Source of the DNA: Novipirellula artificiosorum
GTDB lineage: Bacteria > Planctomycetota > Planctomycetia > Pirellulales > Pirellulaceae
Length of the DNA: 64,000 nt
Assembly: GCF_007860135.1 (NCBI RefSeq)
Contig: NZ_SJPV01000008.1
Span: 206,274-270,273, forward strand
Direction: 5' to 3'
Below the pieces are notes generated by a model. That model was not told where the DNA came from. It searched no databases and saw only the letters and a program-made list of their open reading frames with translations. This document shows positions 35,363-44,504 of this stretch, one piece after another; the first letter of the stretch is position 1, and each line of letters opens with the position of its first letter. The translations under genes were made by a program, and so were the position numbers.

Positions 35363-36370
35363 ATGAGTTCAACCATGCGATGTTTTTGGGTCGAAAAGAG
35401 CGAATCGGGCGAGATTCGTGCTGAGGTGACCGAGAAACCCTGTTCGGTGCTCGACCAGGCGAAAAGTGATGCACCGCGAGTCCGGATCCGCGTCAATCTG
35501 TCCTCACTCAATTACAAGGACGCGCTGGCAGCTACGGGACATCCAGGGATTGTGCGGCATTTTCCCCATATTCCGGGCATCGATGCGGTTGGGGCCGTCG
35601 TCCACAGTGATTCCAGCGACTTCTCCGTGGGGGAGGAAGTCCTTGTCACCGGCAACGATCTAGGCGTGGGGCACTTTGGGGCTTGGGCGGAAATGATTGA
35701 TGTTCCGGCTGAGTGGGTGTTACCCTTGCCCAAAACCCTGTCGCCGCTCGAAGCCATGACGCTTGGGACCGCTGGATTCACTGCGGCACAGTGCGTTCAA
35801 GCGTTGATCGCCCATGAAATCACACCCGACCGTGGCAGCATTGTTGTGACGGGTGCGACCGGCGGAGTGGCGAGTGTGTCGATTGAGATTTTGCGTAAAC
35901 TCGGCTACTCAATCACCGCCGTCACGGGCAAGCAGGAGCATCACCAGGCTCTGCTCGATCGTGGCGTCGACCAGGTGGTGACTCGCAGCGACTTTATCGA
36001 TCAAACCAAGCGACCTTTGCTCGGTGGGAAATACGCGGGCGGCGTCGACACGGTGGGTGGGTCGATGCTTGAAACCGTCTTGCGATCGACCGCGTACCGT
36101 GGATGTGTGACGGCATGTGGGCTTACCGGTGGCGCCGACCTAAATATAACCGTCCATCCCTTCATCCTTCGTGGGATCACGCTCTGTGGCATCGATTCGG
36201 CAATGTGCCCGCTGCCCAAACGCAAAGTCATTTGGGAGAAGCTCGCCGGTGAGTGGAAGCTTGCGGGGCTCGAATCCTTGGCGACCCAAGTTCCGCTCGA
36301 GCAGACCCCGGCATGGGTACAGCGGATCTTGGCCGGGGGCGTATCCGGACGCGTGGTCGTCGGGCTTTAA
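35363..36370 (+). CDS. Acrylyl-CoA reductase / quinone oxidoreductase, YhdH/AcuI family (MDR)
   Basis: The product has 335 residues from the ATG at 35363, preceded by GGAAGAG. The N-terminal GroES-like fold (residues 1-130) includes SSLNYKDALA and PHIPGIDAVG. The Rossmann fold includes VVTGATGGVASVSIEIL, where NADPH binds, and the end LAGGVSGRVVVGL is typical of the YhdH/AcuI group. There are no zinc-binding residues. AcuI reduces acrylyl-CoA to propionyl-CoA, for example in DMSP or 3-hydroxypropionate use; whether this enzyme has that substrate is inferred from family only. The gene is single. Confidence 0.88.
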   Translation: MSSTMRCFWVEKSESGEIRAEVTEKPCSVLDQAKSDAPRVRIRVNLSSLNYKDALAATGHPGIVRHFPHIPGIDAVGAVVHSDSSDFSVGEEVLVTGNDLGVGHFGAWAEMIDVPAEWVLPLPKTLSPLEAMTLGTAGFTAAQCVQALIAHEITPDRGSIVVTGATGGVASVSIEILRKLGYSITAVTGKQEHHQALLDRGVDQVVTRSDFIDQTKRPLLGGKYAGGVDTVGGSMLETVLRSTAYRGCVTACGLTGGADLNITVHPFILRGITLCGIDSAMCPLPKRKVIWEKLAGEWKLAGLESLATQVPLEQTPAWVQRILAGGVSGRVVVGL

Positions 36371-36495
36371 GGATCAAATCGCCGATTTGCAACACTTGCA
36401 CATCCGTTCGTACTACAATGCGAGGTGGTCAGCCATTTCTCTTTGCCAAGCGACTGACTTTTGGCGATCGATTGCTTGAGAGGACCGTGTCGATC

Positions 36496-37635
36496 ATGAA
36501 CGCGCAACGTCCCCCCACCCCGCTGCGACCACCGCGAGAAGAGATTCGCGTGTTGTTGGCGTTTGTCACCAAAAGCGACGCGTCCGATCTTCACCTCAAA
36601 GTCGGCTTGCCGCCTTTCATTCGTATCGGCGGGCACCTTCGTCAACTCGACACACCGCCACTGCCATCCTCGGAGTACATTGCCGAGATGATGGCGGAGT
36701 TGATGCCCAAGTCACGCTTGGAAGAATACAAGGAACTCGGCAGTGCCGACTTTGCGGTGTTAGCGGAAAGCGGTGATCGATTTCGCGTGAACGCGTTCCG
36801 ATCGGACAGCCAGATGCATGCTGCACTGCGTCGGGTGCAGTGCAAGATTCCTGACTTTGAAAAACTTCGACTTCCGCCGATCTATGAGCGGACCATCGCG
36901 CTGACCCATGACGGATTGGTCTTGGTCAGCGGCGTGACGGGCAGTGGAAAGAGCAGCACGTTGGCCGCGATGCTTGATCACATCAATTCGCATCGGAGCA
37001 TGCATGTGATCACGATTGAAGACCCGATCGAGTTCCGCTTCGTTTCACGGAAATCGATCATTTCCCAAAGAGAGATTGGCATCGATGTTCCGACCTATGC
37101 TCATGCGCTTCGCTATGTGGTGCGTCAAGATCCCGATTGCATTCTGATCGGTGAACTCCGCGACAAAGACACGATCCTTGCCGCCTTGCAAGCTGCCGAA
37201 ACCGGTCACTTGGTTCTCGCATCCATGCACTGCAGCGACGCAGAACAATCGTTTAGCCGCATCTTGGAGTTTTTTCCGCAAGCGGAGCATGCGTTTATCC
37301 GATCGTCCCTCGCGAATAGTTTGCGGGCGATCATGGTCCAACGGCTTGTTCCCGGCGCTGTCGAGGGTGAGCGTTTCCCCGCGACCGAAGTTTTGCTGAA
37401 CAATTCGCTGGTCCGAGAAAAAATCCTGCATTGCAAAGATGACGACATCCCTGCGATTTTGAACGTTTGCAAGGACGAAGGGATGCGAGATTTTACCCTC
37501 TCCCTTTGCGAGTTGGTCAACGCGGGATCGATTTCGAAAGAAGTTGCAATGGAGTACGCGCCGCATCGCGAATCGTTACTCTCGTTGCTGAAGGGGATCG
37601 ATACCGCCGGAGCCGGATTGGTTTCTCGCGTCTAG
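36496..37635 (+). CDS. PilT-like type IV pilus retraction ATPase
   Basis: The product has 379 residues from the ATG at 36496 (MNAQRPPTPLRPP); the upstream in-frame stretch lacks family character. An N-terminal PAS-like domain (SDLHLKVGLPPFIRIGG) is followed by the RecA-type ATPase: Walker A GVTGSGKSS (146-154), the Asp-box ITIEDPIEF, Walker B with DCILIGELRD and the His box HLVLASMHCSDAEQSF. PilT hexamers pull back type IV pili. No other pil genes are adjacent, although a secretin-like gene lies 15 kb away. The lone pilT could instead serve another secretion or motility machine. Confidence 0.9.
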   Translation: MNAQRPPTPLRPPREEIRVLLAFVTKSDASDLHLKVGLPPFIRIGGHLRQLDTPPLPSSEYIAEMMAELMPKSRLEEYKELGSADFAVLAESGDRFRVNAFRSDSQMHAALRRVQCKIPDFEKLRLPPIYERTIALTHDGLVLVSGVTGSGKSSTLAAMLDHINSHRSMHVITIEDPIEFRFVSRKSIISQREIGIDVPTYAHALRYVVRQDPDCILIGELRDKDTILAALQAAETGHLVLASMHCSDAEQSFSRILEFFPQAEHAFIRSSLANSLRAIMVQRLVPGAVEGERFPATEVLLNNSLVREKILHCKDDDIPAILNVCKDEGMRDFTLSLCELVNAGSISKEVAMEYAPHRESLLSLLKGIDTAGAGLVSRV

Positions 37636-37707
37636 CATCGTGCGGGGCGGGCTCGCTTGCCCAACCCCGATCTACCGAAACCCAAAGCACGTCGCTTGCG
37701 GCTTCGG

Positions 37708-39270
37708 CTAGTCTTCGCTCACCATGCTGCCCCACCATGACGGATCGGGTTGCCAATCGGGTGCAAGCATGGCTGCGTGACTTCGCTCGAGATTCGCCTT
37801 GTTGGCGGTTTGAATACGATGGAATTTCGCTTCGGTCTTCTCGGGATCGTAGCGTGGATCGGGTTCGGGAAGCTTCGCCTTCACCGCCTGAAGCCATTCA
37901 TCCAACTGCTTGGCCATCGACGCGGTCCGAACGGGCATCGCGAGCGACAAATCACTGGTTTCATAGGGATCCTGCTCTAAGTTGTAGAGTTCGTTACGAC
38001 CATCCTCGTAATAGTGGATCAACTTCCATTGCCCATCACGGAAAAGCGAACTCGGCTCGCCCCCTTGATTGTCATAGTGCGGGTAGTGCCAATACAGCGG
38101 ACGAGGTTGGATCGAACCGTTTTCGAGCAATGGGACCAAACTGACTCCATCGACATGCTGTTCAGGTTTCGAAGGAACACCACAAAGGTCGAGCAAGGTC
38201 GGGTAAAAGTCCGCGCCCGTTACGGGGGTATCACAGCTGGATGCTTTCGAAATACGTTTGGGGTACTTGATGTAGAACGGTTCGCGAATCCCGCCTTCCC
38301 ATTGCCGCCCCTTGCCACCTCGCAGTGGCAAGTTGCTCGTGGCGTAAGCGTCGCCGGACGATACCCCACCGTTGTCACTGGTGAAAATGACAATCGTCGA
38401 TTCGCTGAGCCCCGCGGTGTCGAGAGCGTCAAGGACGTGGCCCACGGATTGATCCAGCGTTTCCATCATGCCGGCATAGATCGGATGGTCTTGGACTTGG
38501 CGGACAGGCAAGGTGCGGTCGACTTTGAATCGCGATTGGCCAGCGGGCAACTTCGGAGCGGCCTTGCGATACTTTTGCCAAAGTGCTTGGGTGGTTTGAA
38601 CCGGTCCATGAACGCTGTAGAACGACAGCATCGCGAAAAAGGGCTGTTCTCGATGGGTCTTGATGAACTTTGCGGTTTCGTCCGCTAACCGAAGCGGCAG
38701 CGATTCACCGTCGGGACCATCGGTCATGAGCGGATTTTTATAGGGTGAGAAATATCCTCCCGGAGGGCTGCCGCGATCATGACCACCCACGTTGATGTCG
38801 TAGCCGTGGTCGGTCGGCCAGGAGCCCTGCCCGCCCAGATGCCACTTGCCGGCAAAGAAAGTCCGATAACCGGCTTCCTGCATCGCTTCGGCAATCGTCA
38901 CATCCTCGTGCGGTAAAGCGTGCAAGTACTCGGCTGGCAACAACCGGTCTTCGCGTTTCCATTTCAGCCCCGAGGCCGCCCCAATCCACTGGGTGATCCC
39001 ATGCCGAGCAGTGAATTTGCCTGTCTGGATACTCGCACGCGAGGGGCTGCAAACACGGCACGTTGCGTAACCTTGAGTGAACCGCATTCCATCGCGTGCC
39101 AATTGGTCGATCCGCGGGGTGTGATAAAAACGGCTGCCTTCACCCGAAAGGTCATGAAGCCCTAAGTCGTCAACCAAGATGAACAGTACGTTGGGACGCT
39201 CGCTTTCGGCGGCAACGGCACTCACGTTGCATAACAAAAGACTGAGGCAAAACATAACACAGCGTGGCAT
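37708..39270 (-). CDS. Secreted sulfatase (arylsulfatase A-type)
   Basis: The product has 520 residues from the ATG at 39270; a TTG twelve bases upstream is an alternative. A signal peptide (MPRCVMFCLSLLLCNVSAVA) opens it. The active site signature CSPSR begins with Cys74, the residue converted to formylglycine by the sulfatase-maturing enzyme. Metal ligands DD at 34-35 and the later FTSDNGG are in place. A C-terminal subdomain with LYNLEQDPYE is typical. It removes sulfate esters from polysaccharides, which fits a marine planctomycete and the rhamnosidases at the window start. The gene follows hisS by 150 bases on the same strand. Confidence 0.92.
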   Translation of the reverse strand: MPRCVMFCLSLLLCNVSAVAAESERPNVLFILVDDLGLHDLSGEGSRFYHTPRIDQLARDGMRFTQGYATCRVCSPSRASIQTGKFTARHGITQWIGAASGLKWKREDRLLPAEYLHALPHEDVTIAEAMQEAGYRTFFAGKWHLGGQGSWPTDHGYDINVGGHDRGSPPGGYFSPYKNPLMTDGPDGESLPLRLADETAKFIKTHREQPFFAMLSFYSVHGPVQTTQALWQKYRKAAPKLPAGQSRFKVDRTLPVRQVQDHPIYAGMMETLDQSVGHVLDALDTAGLSESTIVIFTSDNGGVSSGDAYATSNLPLRGGKGRQWEGGIREPFYIKYPKRISKASSCDTPVTGADFYPTLLDLCGVPSKPEQHVDGVSLVPLLENGSIQPRPLYWHYPHYDNQGGEPSSLFRDGQWKLIHYYEDGRNELYNLEQDPYETSDLSLAMPVRTASMAKQLDEWLQAVKAKLPEPDPRYDPEKTEAKFHRIQTANKANLERSHAAMLAPDWQPDPSWWGSMVSED

Positions 39271-39420
39271 GGTTATTTCCAAACAAGCGGATGGATGGCA
39301 GGAACGAGATGTGCAGGTCGCAAGTCAATGCGTCGCGGGCAGGACCGACAATGGTGGCCGGTGCGGATTCTATCTTACACCCTTTTGCCCGCCACCGCTG
39401 ACGTTTTTTCTGGCACTCGG

Positions 39421-40773
39421 TCAGGCTCCATCACCGCTCGGAGCCAACAACTGAGCAACTCGATCCACCAGCGCAGAGGGGTGGTCGTGAGTGTACGCGA
39501 CCTGCTCCGATTGCTTGGTCGCCAAGACTTTGAGTTGACATTCGCCCTCTGCCCATTCGGTCCCACCCGCAATGATTGCGATCGTGAATCCGTGGGCATC
39601 GGCATATTTCAACTGGGCCCCCAGCTTCCGCGGTTCAGGATACACCTCGACGGCAATTCCCGCCGATCGCAATTGGTGAGCCAACCGCAAGTAGTCGTCA
39701 CGATGGTCTTTGTCGAAATAGGTCACCAAGACGGGCGCCGGGGTGGATGCGGTGGGCAGCAAGTTCAGTTGCTCCATTGCCGCAATCAACCGATCGAGCC
39801 CGAGCGACGCTCCGATGCCCGGCAGATGCTGTTTCGTGTACAGGCCGGCTAAGTTGTCGTACCGACCACCGCTGCAAACGCTTCCAATCGTGGGCAAATC
39901 ATCGAGCGTCGTCTCAAAAATCACTCCGGTGTAATAGTCCAGTCCACGCGCGATCGAAACGTCGAGCCGTAACCGTTGCTTGGGAACACCCGACGCGAGC
40001 GAGCCTTCGTAGATGTCTCTTAGCCGCGCGATTCCCGTCATAGCCGTTTCGTTGCCACCACTGATTTGGGTCAACGTCGCGAACACGGAATCGGCTTCTC
40101 CGGTGCAATCTGCAAGCTGCAAAACGGCATCCGCCTGCTCGCTCGTCACGCCAGCGGCCGAGATCATTTCGTCGGCCGTCTTCTTTCTGCCAATCTTTTC
40201 TAATTTGTCCAAGCTGCGAAGGACTGCGACGCTGCGGTCGGCAAGATCCAAATGCTCAAGCAGCCCGGTCAAGATGGCGCGATTGTTAATGCTGATGGTA
40301 AACCGATCGAATCCAATCGTTTCGAGCAAACGATTGATCACCGCGACCGCTTCGATGTCCGCTAACACCGACTCGGTACCAATCGTATCGAAATCGCATT
40401 GAACGAATTCGCGATAGCGACCTTCTTGCGGTTTTTCACCTCGCCACACTGGCGCGATATGGTAGCGTTTGAAGGGAACTCCAAGCGATCCAATGTGCTG
40501 CGCTGCAAAGCGAGCCAGAGGGACCGTCAAGTCAAAACGCATGCCCACGTCACGGCCACCGTTGTCGGTGAACCGATAGATCTGGCGATCCGTTTCCTCG
40601 CTACCTTTCCCCGTCAAGATCTCCAAATGCTCCAGCGTTGGGGTGTCGATGGGCGCAAATCCAAAGGAACGAAACACTTCACGCGCCGTTTGCATCAACT
40701 GTTCGCGAGGGATCATCACGGCTGGCAGGTAGTCGCGAAACCCCTTCAGCGTTCTCGGTTGGATCAGGGACAT
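39421..40773 (-). CDS. hisS: Histidyl-tRNA synthetase
   Basis: The product has 450 residues, within the usual range. Class II features are present: MRFDLTVPLARFAA, motif 2 with RYREFVQCDFDTIG, the histidine-specific RGLDYYTGVIFE and motif 3 around GASLGLDRLI. The C-terminal anticodon-binding domain starts near residue 345 (PVLVTYF). It charges tRNA-His in the cytoplasm. The gene is followed by a sulfatase gene and preceded by an intergenic palindrome. Confidence 0.96.
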   Translation of the reverse strand: MSLIQPRTLKGFRDYLPAVMIPREQLMQTAREVFRSFGFAPIDTPTLEHLEILTGKGSEETDRQIYRFTDNGGRDVGMRFDLTVPLARFAAQHIGSLGVPFKRYHIAPVWRGEKPQEGRYREFVQCDFDTIGTESVLADIEAVAVINRLLETIGFDRFTISINNRAILTGLLEHLDLADRSVAVLRSLDKLEKIGRKKTADEMISAAGVTSEQADAVLQLADCTGEADSVFATLTQISGGNETAMTGIARLRDIYEGSLASGVPKQRLRLDVSIARGLDYYTGVIFETTLDDLPTIGSVCSGGRYDNLAGLYTKQHLPGIGASLGLDRLIAAMEQLNLLPTASTPAPVLVTYFDKDHRDDYLRLAHQLRSAGIAVEVYPEPRKLGAQLKYADAHGFTIAIIAGGTEWAEGECQLKVLATKQSEQVAYTHDHPSALVDRVAQLLAPSGDGA

Positions 40774-40862
40774 TGGGTGTTCTTGCAGAGAGAGTGGGGA
40801 GAAAGAAGGAAGTCCGATGACGCGGACGCAGCCAGGGTCCGTCCTTTGACGTTCGCGAGTTT

Positions 40863-40991
40863 TAGTGGACCGTCAGCATTAAATTATAGGGTAGTGGATT
40901 TCGCCAGAAATCCGTAACTCAAATGTTCTTAGGGACTTCTGGCGAAGTCCACTACGTCCCAACTCGCAGTTTTAACCTTGACGGTCCACTA
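40863..40991. repeat. Nested intergenic palindrome (dispersed repeat)
   Basis: The outer arms are 40863-40875 and 40979-40991 (TAGTGGACCGTCA and its complement). The inner arms are 40891-40909 and 40937-40955 (GTAGTGGATTTCGCCAGAA, one or two mismatches). Its right edge touches the stop codon of the YkgJ-family gene. It lies between the hisS start and that stop. Confidence 0.8.
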
Positions 40992-41498
40992 GGCGATCGG
41001 CAGCGCCGTCGGACGTCGGCTGCGAAGTCGATCATGTTTCTTCGTGTTCGGATCGGGAAATTGTCGGCCGAACAACGCATCGGCGTACTCGTCAAGTTGT
41101 TCGGGGGTTTCGAAATACTTCTCGTAACACCAGTCGTCTTCGAATTCGCACTCGTCGGTCGTGTAATCACGGCAAATTTGTGGACGGGTCTCATAGATCC
41201 CGCATCGATGATCCTGTTGCAAATGCTTGCAGGTGGTGTACACCAACAGGTACCAAGTTTCGCCTTCGACAAACACTGTGGCGTGTTCGTGCAGCAAGTA
41301 CCAGCGGATAAAATCGAAGTCACGACGAGTAACGGGTTCATCGATCGCCAGTGCGAAGTAATGACAACATTTCGCGCTACAATGTTCGCAGAGGTTCGCA
41401 TCCTTGGGGAAATCTCGACGGCGGCGAATCGTGGTTGACAAAGCGGCTTGGGACACGTTCGGAAGATCCTGAAAAAGCAAGTGGTGGTTCTGTCGCAC
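40989..41498 (-). CDS. YkgJ-family cysteine-cluster protein
   Basis: The product has 169 residues from GTG at 41498. The cysteine pattern is CxxCxxxCC at 37-45, then C90, C99, C109 (QICRDY), C117 and C124. This is the arrangement of the YkgJ family, which is thought to bind zinc or an iron-sulfur centre. The C-terminal 40 residues are charged. No enzyme activity is established for the family. The gene diverges from the purU-like gene with 69 bases between them. Confidence 0.85.
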   Translation of the reverse strand: MRQNHHLLFQDLPNVSQAALSTTIRRRRDFPKDANLCEHCSAKCCHYFALAIDEPVTRRDFDFIRWYLLHEHATVFVEGETWYLLVYTTCKHLQQDHRCGIYETRPQICRDYTTDECEFEDDWCYEKYFETPEQLDEYADALFGRQFPDPNTKKHDRLRSRRPTALPIA

Positions 41499-41567
41499 TG
41501 GAAAATGCAGTAAAAACTAGCATCGCCAGCGTCGTTGGCAAGGTATCATCCTTCGGAGTCGGATTCA

Positions 41568-42428
41568 GTGGAAGTCGTCATCACCGCACTTGGGCCAGAT
41601 AATTCAGGATTGGCGGACCCGATCATTCACCATGTGACGGGCCGCGGTGCCCGTATTTCTGAAATCCAAATGTATGACCATGACGAGGAGCAACTGTTTG
41701 CGATGCTGTGTCGGATCGATGTTCCCGATGCGGAACTCGACAAATTGACCGATGCGATGCGCCAAATTGGCGAAGTCACAGGGCTTGCGATTCGCGTCTG
41801 GAGCAGCGAGCGACGAGCGGCACGCCCTCGATTGGCTGTCTGCGGTACGTTTCTCGAACACACTCCGCGAGCCATTTTGCAGGCCGTTCGGGATGGAATT
41901 ATCCACGCAGAAGTTCCCGTCCTGATCTCCAACCGCAAGAAATTGGCTCCACTGGCCCGTGAGTTTGGTGTGGACTTCGAAATGATTGGCGACGCACAAG
42001 GTGCCGCGGATGATCATAAAATGGTTGCAACACTCGATCGCCACGATATCGACTACGTCGTTCTCGCTCGCTACATGCGAATTCTACCTCCGTCGATCTG
42101 TTGGCAATTTGCAGGTGGGCGAATCATCAATTTGCACCACGGCTTGCTACCGGGTTTCCCCGGCTTTCGCCCCTATCACGACGCGTTCAATGCCCGAATG
42201 CTCACCTATGGTGCGACTTGCCATTTCATCATTCCGGAACTTGACGCAGGGAATCAAACGATCAATCAGCGTACCTTCTCGGTGGCTCCGGGAACTCGAA
42301 TCGAGGAGGTGATGCGGATCGGTGAAAGTGAGAACGAGCCGGCCTGTTTAGTGGAAGGCGTTCGTCGGGTGGTCGACCGCGAAGTGTACTTGCATTTTCA
42401 CCGTGTCGCTGCCCGAAGCAAACCCTAA
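41568..42428 (+). CDS. purU: Formyltetrahydrofolate deformylase
   Basis: The product has 286 residues from GTG at 41568 (MEVVITALGPDNSG), preceded by CGGAG; a TTG 33 bases upstream is less likely. An N-terminal ACT domain (1-80) senses amino acids or one-carbon balance. The formyltransferase-like domain follows with INLHHGLLPGF, PYHDA and GATCHFIIPELDAGNQ, in which the catalytic Asn-His-Asp set is present. PurU hydrolyses 10-formyl-THF to THF and formate, which balances the one-carbon pool and feeds purine synthesis. It is single and convergent with a hydrolase gene. Confidence 0.9.
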   Translation: MEVVITALGPDNSGLADPIIHHVTGRGARISEIQMYDHDEEQLFAMLCRIDVPDAELDKLTDAMRQIGEVTGLAIRVWSSERRAARPRLAVCGTFLEHTPRAILQAVRDGIIHAEVPVLISNRKKLAPLAREFGVDFEMIGDAQGAADDHKMVATLDRHDIDYVVLARYMRILPPSICWQFAGGRIINLHHGLLPGFPGFRPYHDAFNARMLTYGATCHFIIPELDAGNQTINQRTFSVAPGTRIEEVMRIGESENEPACLVEGVRRVVDREVYLHFHRVAARSKP

Positions 42429-42486
42429 TCGCTGCATGCGGTTGCCCAGTGGCCTTCGGCTGAAGTCCCCTTACCGAAACGCCCCC

Positions 42487-43350
42487 TTACCGCAAACGCT
42501 CTGGCATCTGGCTGTAGCGATGGACCATCGCCGCACTCGTACGGACCACAAAGTCGAGGTCACGCGGATCGTTCTTCAACAAATGATCCGCACCGGGAAG
42601 GGAAAGCAAGCTGCAGCAGGGAGTGGAGGCCTCCCCTTGGGATTGATTGATCAGCATCATGATCCGCAGTGCATGATCAAAGCCCACCGTTTCGTCGATC
42701 GGCGAATGCAGCAGCAGGGTTGGCAATTTGATGCGACTGATCCGGCTGGCCAGGTCGTATTGGCGATAGTTATCGACCATTTGTTTGCGAATCGTCCATG
42801 CCACGCCGCCGATGGTGACCTCCCCCATGCCATCGATATCGATCCGAGGGTTCATTTTCGTCAAACGCACCGCCAAGTGCCATGTGTCACTCGGCGATCC
42901 AAGCGAAATTACACTGCGCAGGCTCGATAGAACCGGTTCGGCGGCATCGTCAGGGTGATTCGATCCGGCCAAAGCCAAGGATGCGGCGCCTCCGAAGCTG
43001 TGACCATAAAGGGTGGTGACTGGCCCAAGTTCGCCAGCAGCAAAACGAATGGCGGCACGCAGATCCTCCAGATTGGTTGCGAAATTCGTTTGCGAAAAAT
43101 CGCCACGACTGCCACCAATTCCCGTCATATCGAACCGCAGAACAGCAATCCCCCTTTCGGACAGCCCTCGCGAAACGCGAACAATGGCTTTCAGGTCCTT
43201 GCTGCACGTGAAGCAGTGACTCAGTACGACGACGGGGACTGGATCGGTCGTATCGGGGCGATCGATGATTCCCGCAAGCGAATCTCCCATCGCACCTTGA
43301 AATTTGACACGATAGGACTTGCGAACCACTTGCAAGCGATTGTCACGCAC
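42487..43350 (-). CDS. Alpha/beta hydrolase (serine esterase/peptidase-like)
   Basis: The product has 287 residues from GTG at 43350. It has an alpha/beta hydrolase core: oxyanion strand VVVLSHCFTCSKD, nucleophile elbow YGHSFGGA, Asp in LHSPIDETV and His in PGADHLL. It resembles OsmC-associated and other small bacterial hydrolases. No signal peptide is seen. It starts only five bases after the floA stop, so it is the last gene of a brkB-like, floA, hydrolase unit. The substrate is unknown. Confidence 0.83.
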   Translation of the reverse strand: MRDNRLQVVRKSYRVKFQGAMGDSLAGIIDRPDTTDPVPVVVLSHCFTCSKDLKAIVRVSRGLSERGIAVLRFDMTGIGGSRGDFSQTNFATNLEDLRAAIRFAAGELGPVTTLYGHSFGGAASLALAGSNHPDDAAEPVLSSLRSVISLGSPSDTWHLAVRLTKMNPRIDIDGMGEVTIGGVAWTIRKQMVDNYRQYDLASRISRIKLPTLLLHSPIDETVGFDHALRIMMLINQSQGEASTPCCSLLSLPGADHLLKNDPRDLDFVVRTSAAMVHRYSQMPERLR

Positions 43351-43355
43351 GTCGA

Positions 43356-44402
43356 CTAAGAACCGTCGCTGAGGTTCTGATTCGGTGCCGTGATTCGGCC
43401 CGCTCGAAACGCGTCGGCCATGGCCATCGGCACTTTGGCTTCGGCCAGCACCAACTGCGACCGGTTTTCGGCGACCTTCGCTTTCATTTGCTGCTCTTCG
43501 GCAATCGCTTCAGCGCGACGACGTTCCGCTTGAGCCCGGGCCACCCGCGTGTCCGCTTCCGCCTGGTCGCTTTGCAGCCTCGCTCCGATGTTTTCACCCA
43601 CGTCGATATCGGCGATGTCAATCGAGACGATCTCAAACGCCGTCTGTGCGTCCAACCCACGCGACAACACGACTCGTGTGATCAGGTCGGGGTTTTCAAG
43701 GACTTTGAAATGATCTTCCGCAGAACCGATCGAGCTGATGATGGCTTCCCCAACTCGCGCGATGATGGTGTCTTCGGTTGCGCCACCGATCAATTGTTCG
43801 ATGTTCGTTCGCACCGTCACCCGGGCGCGGACTCGAAGCTCAATCCCGTTTCGCGTGATCGCGCTGAGGGTCGTCTTTCCGCTTCGCGAAGGATCAGGAC
43901 AATCGATCACTTTGGGATAGACACTCGTTTGAACCGCATCAAGAACGTCACGGCCAGCCAAGTCGATCGCAGCAGCTTGATCAAAATCGAGTGGGATCTC
44001 TGCACGATGAGCCGCGATGATGGCGTGAATCACGTTCATCACATTCCCACCCGCCAAGTAGTGAGCTTCCAATCGTTTGGTGCTGATCCCATCTCGACGA
44101 TTGATGCTCAACCCCGCTTGTGCCGACATCACCTTGGCTTGCACGATCACGTTGGGGTTGACTTTGGTGAAGTGCATTCGGATCAGGCTCACCAAGCTAA
44201 CATCCGCCACCGACATGTAGGCCTGGAACCAGAGTTTGCCGTAGCGAATGAAAAAGAACCCGAGGACCGCCAGCAAGAAAAGGACGAATAGCGAACCGGC
44301 GAGCGTGACCACTTGCCACGGACTCGCCTGAGCCGTGACCAGCAGATTGGATTGGCCGTTGACGAGGAGGACGTGAAAAGCCAAGGCGGATGGCATCATC
44401 AT
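43356..44402 (-). CDS. floA: Flotillin-like protein FloA
   Basis: The product has 348 residues. An N-terminal membrane segment lies near residues 30-52 (VTLAGSLFVLFLLAVLGFFF). A large region like the SPFH-related FloA/YqfA family follows (VNPNVIVQAKVMSAQAG, RLEAHYLAGGNVMNVI). The C-terminal part (about 275-325) is a Glu/Ala-rich coiled coil ending in the conserved LAEAKVPMAMADAFRAG. FloA forms membrane microdomains that organise signalling and secretion proteins. The usual partner nfeD gene is not beside it; instead a BrkB-type gene precedes it and a hydrolase gene follows. Confidence 0.92.
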   Translation of the reverse strand: MMMPSALAFHVLLVNGQSNLLVTAQASPWQVVTLAGSLFVLFLLAVLGFFFIRYGKLWFQAYMSVADVSLVSLIRMHFTKVNPNVIVQAKVMSAQAGLSINRRDGISTKRLEAHYLAGGNVMNVIHAIIAAHRAEIPLDFDQAAAIDLAGRDVLDAVQTSVYPKVIDCPDPSRSGKTTLSAITRNGIELRVRARVTVRTNIEQLIGGATEDTIIARVGEAIISSIGSAEDHFKVLENPDLITRVVLSRGLDAQTAFEIVSIDIADIDVGENIGARLQSDQAEADTRVARAQAERRRAEAIAEEQQMKAKVAENRSQLVLAEAKVPMAMADAFRAGRITAPNQNLSDGS

Positions 44403-44504
44403 GGCATGTTCGGGGAGAAAGGGTTAGCGATTTTTGTTCTCGATGCAACGCATTCCTGAGCATATGATCATAGGGTTTCCTAGCGGCGTTGCAAGTAACA
44501 CAGA